From CAYUMU01 sp964445985 (GTDB lineage Bacteria > Planctomycetota > Planctomycetia > Pirellulales > S012-138), in assembly GCA_964445985.1 (NCBI GenBank), contig CAYUMU010000070.1, positions 1 to 36,389 on the forward strand: 36,389 nucleotides of DNA. The letters are read 5' to 3'. The notes beneath the pieces are model-generated. The model saw only the letters and a program-made list of their open reading frames with translations. It was not told the origin of the DNA and did not search any database. Made by a program: the position numbers and the translations under genes. Positions 30,634-36,389 of this stretch are shown here, piece after piece; positions within the stretch are counted from its first letter, which is position 1; the number at the start of each line of letters is the position of its first letter.

Positions 30634-31761
30634 ATGCCCTACCCGCACCCGATTCGTCTGCGTGGCCCCTGGAACTGGCAAACCCTGCCGCCAGGGCCGC
30701 CGCAACAAGGCCGACTGACGGTTCCCGGCGATTGGGCCGCTGCCCTGGGAACCGACTTTCAAGCCCCGCTACGCTTGACCCGCAACTTCCGCCCCCCGGC
30801 CCAGCTTGACCCCCACGAGCGGCTCTTCCTGGTGGTCAGCGGCGTCGACCCGGCCGGCTTTGTGGCAGTGAACGGCCAGGCATTAGGCCAGATCGCCGCC
30901 TACCCTCATCGCCACGAGTGGGATATCACCCCCCTGCTTCAAAGGGCGAATACCATCGAGATTGCCGTGAGTGGCGACACGGCCGGCTCGCCACCAGCGC
31001 GGCCGCTTCGCCCCGGCCGGCAAAACCTGCCCGGCGGCCTGATCCGCGACGTGGTCTTGGAAGTTCGTTCCTCGGCGTGGCTGCGGGATGCGGCCGCTTG
31101 GACGGTCCCCGCAACCTCCAGCGCGCCGCCCAGCATCGGCATCCAGGCAACCCTGTGCGAGGCTGCCGCCCACGCCCACGCCCACGACAACGACAACAAC
31201 GCTCCACAAGCCACGGAACCTTCCCGCGGTCCCCGGCAGCTTTCCATCAGCGTGAACCGCGTACAGGTCTGGGTGCGGGAAGTAACGCCAGGCCCCGTCG
31301 CCCTCAGTATTCCCATGGCCCAGGGTTTGCCCGACTGGAACTTTGCCCGCGGCGCCGGCTGTCTGGTGGAAGTCGAGCTTGTTGCCCAAGACGAAATTCT
31401 CTGGAGCAATCGGTGGAATCTGGCTTTGCCCCCGGCCGAGCGGTTCTCTTCCCAGAACGTCGTACCCTGGCCGGCATTCCGCTGGTTCCCCACGGTTCGC
31501 GAGCCCCAGCCCAACTTGCGAGCTCTCGCGAGCGATACGGCCATTTACGCCACGACGGAAATCCTCGCGGCCGAAGTCTACTCGGCGTGCAGCGAGCAAG
31601 GCATCGCGCTATTGCAAGCCATTGCGCCCGCCTGGCTCAACGCCCTCGCGCCCCAGTTGGCGCACCATCCCTGCATCGTGGCTTGGACGGCTTGGCCCGC
31701 CAGCGGAGACGCCTCGCCCGTGATGAGCGGCCCCGCTGCCTATGGGCGGCCCTGGTGGTAA
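30634..31761 (+). CDS. GH2-like sugar-binding-domain protein, catalytic barrel shortened
   Basis: This 375-aa protein begins like the N-terminal jelly-roll domain of family 2 glycoside hydrolases: GPWNWQ, VPGDW, LTRNFRPP, and FVAVNGQALG...YPHRHEWDITPLLQRANTIEIAV. A second, Ig-like part follows a His/Asp/Asn-rich linker (HAHAHDNDNN). The end (about 295-360) reads like a compressed GH2 barrel: YSACSEQGIALLQ where catalytic enzymes have 'CDELGILV', and LAHHPCIVAW where they have 'NHPSI..W'. The acid/base and nucleophile Glu motifs were not found. It may be a carbohydrate-binding relic. It follows pyk closely, perhaps co-transcribed, with no signal peptide. Confidence 0.65.
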   Translation: MPYPHPIRLRGPWNWQTLPPGPPQQGRLTVPGDWAAALGTDFQAPLRLTRNFRPPAQLDPHERLFLVVSGVDPAGFVAVNGQALGQIAAYPHRHEWDITPLLQRANTIEIAVSGDTAGSPPARPLRPGRQNLPGGLIRDVVLEVRSSAWLRDAAAWTVPATSSAPPSIGIQATLCEAAAHAHAHDNDNNAPQATEPSRGPRQLSISVNRVQVWVREVTPGPVALSIPMAQGLPDWNFARGAGCLVEVELVAQDEILWSNRWNLALPPAERFSSQNVVPWPAFRWFPTVREPQPNLRALASDTAIYATTEILAAEVYSACSEQGIALLQAIAPAWLNALAPQLAHHPCIVAWTAWPASGDASPVMSGPAAYGRPWW

Positions 31762-32074
31762 TGCCCGCCCGGCATGCAGGATTGCTGTAACCCCCGCCTC
31801 AGCGGCCGGCCCAAATTTCTCAAAAAATATGTATAGGTCGTGCTCAACATTTATGGCAAGTTGTGGGGTAGCCCCAGGGAAGTGGGGCCGAGGAAAACGG
31901 CAGCGGTGCTCGTGCGCGCACGCCGCTAAACTTTGCCCCCGTGCCCTCTCCTGCCTACACTATACGTTCATCATCGCGCGTCCATGTGGATGCGTGTTGC
32001 TTGGCGGCTCGGTTCTCCGTCCCGTCCCACCGAACGTGAAATCACCATTTCGACCCGCGAAAGGACCGCTTGCC
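31762..32074. other. Intergenic region before the WD40 gene
   Basis: This 313-base stretch contains an A/T-rich patch near 31818-31840 that may be part of a promoter. The WD40 reading frame continues upstream through it without a signal peptide or homology, so it is treated as leader. An AAGGA ribosome site precedes ATG 32075. Confidence 0.4.
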
Positions 32075-35000
32075 ATGACCTACCAGCGGATGTCGCTTCT
32101 TGTTCTGTTGGCCTGGCTTTGCGCCGGATTCGCCTCGCAGGCCCCCGCCCAGCTCAGTTACTTTTCAGATCACGAAGATCCCATCTATGGCGTGGCTTAT
32201 ACGCCCGATGGCAAAATGCTCATCTCAGGCAGTTTCGACAACTCGGTCAAGCTCTGGGACCGCGGCGCCGGCAAAGTGATTCGCACCATCGCCGATCATC
32301 AAAACCTGGTGCTCTGCGTGGCCGTTTCGCCCGACGGCCGCCAATTTGCCACCGGCAGCCTCGACCGCGCCATCAAGCTCTACGATGTGCCCCTGGCGAC
32401 CGAAGTGGCAAAGCTCCCCGCCTTGGCGGCCGAAGGCGCCGCCGCCGCGCTCACGCCCGACGGCAAACTCCTGATCACCGCCGACAAATCCAAAGCGGTT
32501 CGCGTTTGGGACACCGCCGAAAACAAGCACATTCGCGACCTGCCCGGCAGCACCGCCCTGATCACCGCCTTGGCCGTCAGCCCCGACAGCAAACAAGTTC
32601 TCGCGGCCGCGGAAGACGGCAGCATTCGCGGCTGGAACCTGGCCGACGGCGCCGCGACCGGCGCGCTCCACGTTCCCTCGGCCACGTCGCTGGCGATGAG
32701 CACCGATAATAAAACCCTCCTCGTCTCCGGCGCCGATGGCATGGTGCGGGTCTTTGCCTGGCCCCCCGCGGCAGCCCAACCTTTCCCCACCAGCGATCAA
32801 CCCGTTCGCGCCATTATGCCTGCGTACAACAACCAATACGTGGCCATCGCCTCGGCCGATGGCAAAGTGCGCATCGTCAATCCAGGCGATGCCAGGCTGG
32901 CCCGCGAAATCGCCACCCAGGCGGCGCTGCAAAGTTTTGCCGTCAGTCGCGATAGCAACTTTGTGACGGTTGGCGACGACGCCGGCCTGGTCCGTTGGTT
33001 CAAAGCGGCCGACGGCGCCGCGGCCGGCACGCTCGAGGTTCAAGGCGGCGCCGTCCGCGGCCTGGCCTATCATCCGGGCGGTCAAAGCCTGGCCACGGCC
33101 GGTTCCGACGGCGTCGTCCGGCTCTGGACGTGGCCCATCGCCGAAAGTCGCCACCTCAAACCCCATAACGCCCCCATCCGGTCGCTGGCCATCGCTCCCA
33201 ACAACTCCTACCTGCTCACCGCCAGCAACGACAAAACGGCTCGCCTGCTCAAAGTGGCCGATGGTAGCGAGCACAAATCGCTTACCGACCATGCCGGAGA
33301 AGTTCGCGCCGCCGCGTTCTCGGCCAACAGCAGCCAGGTGGTTACCGGTGCCTCCGACAACAAGCTTCGCGTCTTCAACGTGGCCGATGGCAAGCTGACC
33401 CGCGCCATCGAAGGACACGCGGCCGCCGTTACCGCCGTGGCCTTCAGCCCCAACGCCCAACAAATCGTGGCCGGCGGCAGCGACAAACTGCTCAAGGTAT
33501 GGAACGCCGCCGATGGCGCCGCCGTGCGCGACCTGCCCGGCCATACCGCTGAAATTGTCGCGGTCGAATTCCTTCCCAGCGGCAGCGCCATCCTGTCGGC
33601 AGGCGATACCACCCTTCGCTGGTGGAACGCCGCCGATGGCAAGGAGCAGCGCAGCGTGAATGTAGGCGCCAAGGTTACCGGCATCGCCCTCAGCAAAGAT
33701 GGGCAATTCGTCGCCGTGGCCGCCGAAGACAAGCAAGCGCGCATCTACAAAACGGCCGACGGTTCCGCCGTCATGACCATCGCCGCCCACGCTGGCCCGC
33801 TGGCTTCGGTGGCCTTCTCGCCCGACGGTAAACGGCTCCTGACCACCTCTACCGACAAAACGGCCCGCCTCTGGGACATCGCTTCCGGCCACGAACTACA
33901 GCGGTACACCTTGCCCGCCGCCACCGTGGGCGGCGTGTTCACCACCGACGGCAAGACAGCCGCCATCGCCGCCGCCGACGGCGCCGTGAGCCTCCGGCCC
34001 GTGGTGGCCATTGCCTCCATCCCAGGCCATGCGGGTGCGGTGACGGCCTTGCAATACAACAGCAACGGCACGCAGCTCATCACCGCCGGAGCCGACAAAA
34101 CGGCTCGCCTCTGGAACTTGGGCAACCTGGCCGATATCAAGCTAGAACGCGCCTTCGAAGGGCTCGCCGGCGAAGCCCAGGCGCTCGCCGTCAGTGCCGA
34201 CAATAAACTCGTCGCCGCGGCCAGCGGTCAACAGTTGCGCGTGTGGAACCTGGCCGATGGCCAACCGACGATCACAACCGACTTGCCGGCGGCGGTCCAC
34301 TCGCTGGCCTTTGCGCCCAATAATTTGCGACTCGCGGTGGGCGGCGCCGATCACGCTTGGCTCTACGAACTGGCCACCGGCACCATTGGCGAATCCTTCC
34401 CAGCCGAAGGCCCCGTGCATGCCGTGGCCTTCACGTCCGATAGCGCCAGGCTCCTCCGCTCCGGCGGAAATGCCACGCAATCGGTCACGCCCGCCGCGCA
34501 GCGTTCGGCCAAACTGCACGAAGGCCCCATCCATGCCCTCACGCTCACCACCAACAGCGCCCAGTTCCTGACCAGCGGCGACGACAAAACGATTGGCATG
34601 TGGAATGTCTCCAACCTCACGCCGGTGCGAAAGTTGGAAGGCCCCACCGAGGTCACCCGCGTGATGGATCGCAGCGGCAACGGCCAACTGCTGATCACGG
34701 CCGACAATAAGCAGCTTCGCCTCTGGAACGTGAACGGCGGCCTCACCGCCGAAATCACCACGCCCGCGGCGATTACCGCCCTGGCCATCAACGCCGACGG
34801 CAAAAAAATCCTCGTCGCCGGCGCCGACCGCGTGATTCGCAATTACGGACTCAAGCAGGTCGCCGGCGTGAACCAGTTGGTGCTCGGCCAGGAGTGCACA
34901 GGCCACGAAGGCCCGATCGCGGCCCTGCTCCTCTCCGCCGACGGCAACGCGGCCTTTTCACTCTCGGCCGACAAGACCGCCCGTCGCTGGCTGCCGGCCA

Positions 35001-35644
35001 ACAGCGAAGCCCGCTTCACCCTCACCGGCCATCAGCAGCACGTCTACTCGCTCTCCTTTAGTCCCGACGGCAGCCGCCTGGCATCGGCCAGCGCCGACAA
35101 TACCGTCAAGCTCTGGACCACGGCCGATGGCAAAAACTACGCCACCTGCACCGGACACAAAAGCCAGGTCTATGGCGTGGATTTTCACCCCGATGGCAAG
35201 CGCTTGATCAGTTGCGGCGGCGATAAAACCATCCGCACCTGGGACGCCACCAACGGCCGGCAACAGGAAGAAATCATCGACGAAATTGCCGACGGCCTGT
35301 ACGACGTGGAGTATTCGCCCGACGGCAACCAGTTCGCCGCCGGCGGTTTGGACAAAACCTGGCACCGCTGGCAAACAGGGCAATCCAAGCCGGCCCTCAC
35401 CGCCCCAGGGCACGACGACCACATTTACCAGGTCGTCTACAGCCCCAGCGGCAAACGCATCGCCACCCTCGGCTACAGCGGCACGCTGATCATTTGGGAC
35501 GAAACCGGCAAAAAGCTGATGGAACAGCAACTACCGGTCAAAGCCGGCTACGCGCTCGCCTACGCCCCCGATGGCAAAGAACTAGCGGTAGGCACCAGCG
35601 ACCCGCGCCTGGTGATCGTAAAAATCCCCAAGGAAGCCCAGTAA
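32075..35644 (+). CDS. Secreted giant WD40-repeat protein (about 28 repeats)
   Basis: This 1189-aa protein has a Sec signal (SLLVLLAWLCAGFASQAPAQ) and then WD40 repeats with almost nothing else. By eye I count 28 repeats of 38-45 residues, each ending in WD/WN/YD-like dipeptides, with typical cores such as SPDGKRLLTTSTDKTARLWD. Twenty-eight equals four seven-bladed beta-propellers. No kinase, protease or membrane domain is attached, unlike many planctomycete WD40 proteins. It is probably a periplasmic or surface scaffold for protein contacts. The codons are strongly GC-biased, so long antisense frames overlap it. Confidence 0.9.
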   Translation: MTYQRMSLLVLLAWLCAGFASQAPAQLSYFSDHEDPIYGVAYTPDGKMLISGSFDNSVKLWDRGAGKVIRTIADHQNLVLCVAVSPDGRQFATGSLDRAIKLYDVPLATEVAKLPALAAEGAAAALTPDGKLLITADKSKAVRVWDTAENKHIRDLPGSTALITALAVSPDSKQVLAAAEDGSIRGWNLADGAATGALHVPSATSLAMSTDNKTLLVSGADGMVRVFAWPPAAAQPFPTSDQPVRAIMPAYNNQYVAIASADGKVRIVNPGDARLAREIATQAALQSFAVSRDSNFVTVGDDAGLVRWFKAADGAAAGTLEVQGGAVRGLAYHPGGQSLATAGSDGVVRLWTWPIAESRHLKPHNAPIRSLAIAPNNSYLLTASNDKTARLLKVADGSEHKSLTDHAGEVRAAAFSANSSQVVTGASDNKLRVFNVADGKLTRAIEGHAAAVTAVAFSPNAQQIVAGGSDKLLKVWNAADGAAVRDLPGHTAEIVAVEFLPSGSAILSAGDTTLRWWNAADGKEQRSVNVGAKVTGIALSKDGQFVAVAAEDKQARIYKTADGSAVMTIAAHAGPLASVAFSPDGKRLLTTSTDKTARLWDIASGHELQRYTLPAATVGGVFTTDGKTAAIAAADGAVSLRPVVAIASIPGHAGAVTALQYNSNGTQLITAGADKTARLWNLGNLADIKLERAFEGLAGEAQALAVSADNKLVAAASGQQLRVWNLADGQPTITTDLPAAVHSLAFAPNNLRLAVGGADHAWLYELATGTIGESFPAEGPVHAVAFTSDSARLLRSGGNATQSVTPAAQRSAKLHEGPIHALTLTTNSAQFLTSGDDKTIGMWNVSNLTPVRKLEGPTEVTRVMDRSGNGQLLITADNKQLRLWNVNGGLTAEITTPAAITALAINADGKKILVAGADRVIRNYGLKQVAGVNQLVLGQECTGHEGPIAALLLSADGNAAFSLSADKTARRWLPANSEARFTLTGHQQHVYSLSFSPDGSRLASASADNTVKLWTTADGKNYATCTGHKSQVYGVDFHPDGKRLISCGGDKTIRTWDATNGRQQEEIIDEIADGLYDVEYSPDGNQFAAGGLDKTWHRWQTGQSKPALTAPGHDDHIYQVVYSPSGKRIATLGYSGTLIIWDETGKKLMEQQLPVKAGYALAYAPDGKELAVGTSDPRLVIVKIPKEAQ

Positions 35645-35791
35645 AGGGGAAAGCGGCTCGGGTGGCACGCTCTGAGCCCAAGCGAAGGGCGTGGCGCAGC
35701 GGCGATATTCCAGCGATACTGGCAGTGCCCGTAGCCTGCCTGCATTTACTTCAGAAGGTTCGGTGCGGATAATCGGGGTAGGGAGGAAGCC

Positions 35792-35998
35792 ATGATTACA
35801 GACGAACAGATCAAAGCTGCCGAACAGGGCGAGGCGATCCGGGTGTTCGCCGGAGTCGAACTGGTGTTGGTCCGGGCAGACGTTTACGACCAGCTCGTCA
35901 ATGTCTTCGATCCCAGAGAAACCTATCCAGCCGTGGTAGGGGCTTTGGGCGACGAAGACCCCGACCAGTATCTTGAGTACCTTGATGAAGCGCGGTGA
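35792..35998 (+). CDS. Small MazE-like antitoxin
   Basis: This 68-aa acidic protein (MITDEQIKAAEQGEAIRVF...DPDQYLEYLDEAR) has a very strong ribosome site (GGGAGGAAG). It is followed by a MazF-like frame whose ATG at 35985 overlaps its end. Small acidic proteins of this kind, upstream of and overlapping MazF/PemK toxins, are usual antitoxins in planctomycetes and cyanobacteria. The C-terminus probably binds the toxin. The toxin here is broken, so the antitoxin may be orphaned. Confidence 0.6.
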   Translation: MITDEQIKAAEQGEAIRVFAGVELVLVRADVYDQLVNVFDPRETYPAVVGALGDEDPDQYLEYLDEAR

Positions 35999-36130
35999 TA
36001 TCGTCATCGTTGACTTTCGCGCCACGGTCCCCACGGCGGGGCTCGGCCTGCCCTCGTGCTGCAAAACGACACAGACAACGCCCGAATGTCCAATACGATT
36101 GTTGCTCAGATCACGACGACCGTACGCACG
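35985..36130 (+). pseudogene. Frameshifted and truncated mazF/pemK-type toxin gene
   Basis: From ATG 35985 the frame reads MKRGDIVIVDFRATVPTAG, the standard MazF start (RGDIVxVDF). At about 36038-36041, in a G-run, the frame shifts by one base. The next frame continues with ARPALVLQNDTDNARMSNTIVAQITT, the conserved RPxLVxQND...TIVxxIT core. After about 36130 the similarity stops and no MazF C-terminus is present; DNA resembling the dispersed repeat follows. The endoribonuclease is therefore likely inactive. The G-run could also be a sequencing or assembly error, but the missing C-terminus would remain. Confidence 0.65.
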
Positions 36131-36229
36131 GGTGCCCTTGTTTGTGTGGCCATATTCAAATGCAACGGAAGTGTGCCACTGTTTGAGTGCGAATCGACTT
36201 ACCACCACCAACACGCTTTCCACGCTCGC

Positions 36230-36347
36230 AAGCAGTGCCGAACCGCCCACGGCTCGGCCAACGAAGTGCTATGCCAGTCTCCGCTGCCGCACTGCTTGCG
36301 GTCGTGGCAAGCGTGCCCTGCAGGGAAAACGCATTCGACCGCAAGCT
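36230..36347 (-). repeat. Dispersed structured intergenic repeat, copy 2
   Basis: The reverse complement aligns with 11930-12043. Stem arms GCTTGCGGTC (36294-36303) and GACCGCAAGC (36337-36346) are conserved. This copy has another perfect 11-bp inverted pair, GCAAGCAGTGC (36228-36238) and GCACTGCTTGC (36289-36299), so two alternative folds are possible. It sits just beyond the broken mazF. Confidence 0.6.
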
Positions 36348-36389
36348 GATTCTATGAAAGAGGAGTCCTCCTGGTTTAATGGTTTAGTT

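Noticed and set aside
29065..30762. 565-aa open frame on the minus strand
   Set aside because: It lies wholly opposite the pyruvate kinase gene and is His/Gly-rich without domains, as expected for an antisense frame in GC-rich DNA.
32225..33892. 555-aa minus-strand frame
   Set aside because: It mirrors the WD40 repeats; its apparent repetition comes from the repeats on the other strand.
35582..36250. 222-aa minus-strand frame over the antitoxin and mazF region
   Set aside because: The plus strand carries recognisable MazF motifs and a strong ribosome site; the minus frame has neither.

Overview
The window looks like a chromosomal piece of a planctomycete, probably near the Pirellulales. The support is a Tat-exported DUF1501 protein, a DUF6513/dihydropteroate-synthase-like protein of the kind linked to methanopterin C1 chemistry, large secreted WD40 and proline-tailed lipoprotein genes, loosely packed genes on both strands, GTG/TTG starts and GC-rich coding DNA. 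No rRNA, tRNA, CRISPR array, complete insertion sequence or prophage was seen.

Region 1 (1-8359, all +) starts with the last 30 codons of an unidentified gene and a strong hairpin. A nucleotide-sugar/glycan cluster follows: an HddA-type GHMP sugar kinase, a DegT-fold enzyme with His in place of the Schiff-base Lys (the ColD/E1 sugar 3-dehydrase signature), a GDP-fucose-synthase/ColC-like epimerase-reductase, a class I methyltransferase, an E1-alpha/E1-beta thiamine-diphosphate pair without E2 or E3, and a GT-A glycosyltransferase fused to a worn methyltransferase-like domain. Together they suggest a GDP-linked 3,6-dideoxy sugar or heptose, possibly with a two-carbon branch added by the E1 pair. 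This is the most interesting system in the window.

Region 2 (8360-19340) is mostly housekeeping and planctomycete-typical: a RhlE-type DEAD-box helicase (-), the DUF1501 protein (+), purM (-) divergent from fumarylacetoacetase (+), a secreted protein of unknown function (-), a 190-aa unknown protein (+), a small membrane protein (+) and an MsbA-like ABC exporter (-).

Region 3 (19609-24500) holds the DUF6513/DHPS-like protein, a low-GC membrane ORF, a short-chain dehydrogenase that lacks the catalytic Tyr, and a CorA-like protein, all on the minus strand. It is rich in repeats: a 77-bp inverted pair about 2 kb apart, a perfect 19-bp inverted pair around the low-GC ORF, a 21-bp direct pair and a REP-like hairpin. 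Its look is that of a patched, accessory stretch.

Region 4 (24700-36389) carries a secreted alpha/beta hydrolase, a proline-tailed lipoprotein, adenylate kinase, a DUF6174-like membrane-anchored protein, pyruvate kinase, a shortened GH2-like protein, a secreted protein with about 28 WD40 repeats, and an antitoxin followed by a frameshifted and truncated mazF. A dispersed, structured repeat of about 115 bp lies at the right edge, with a second copy after the DUF1501 gene.
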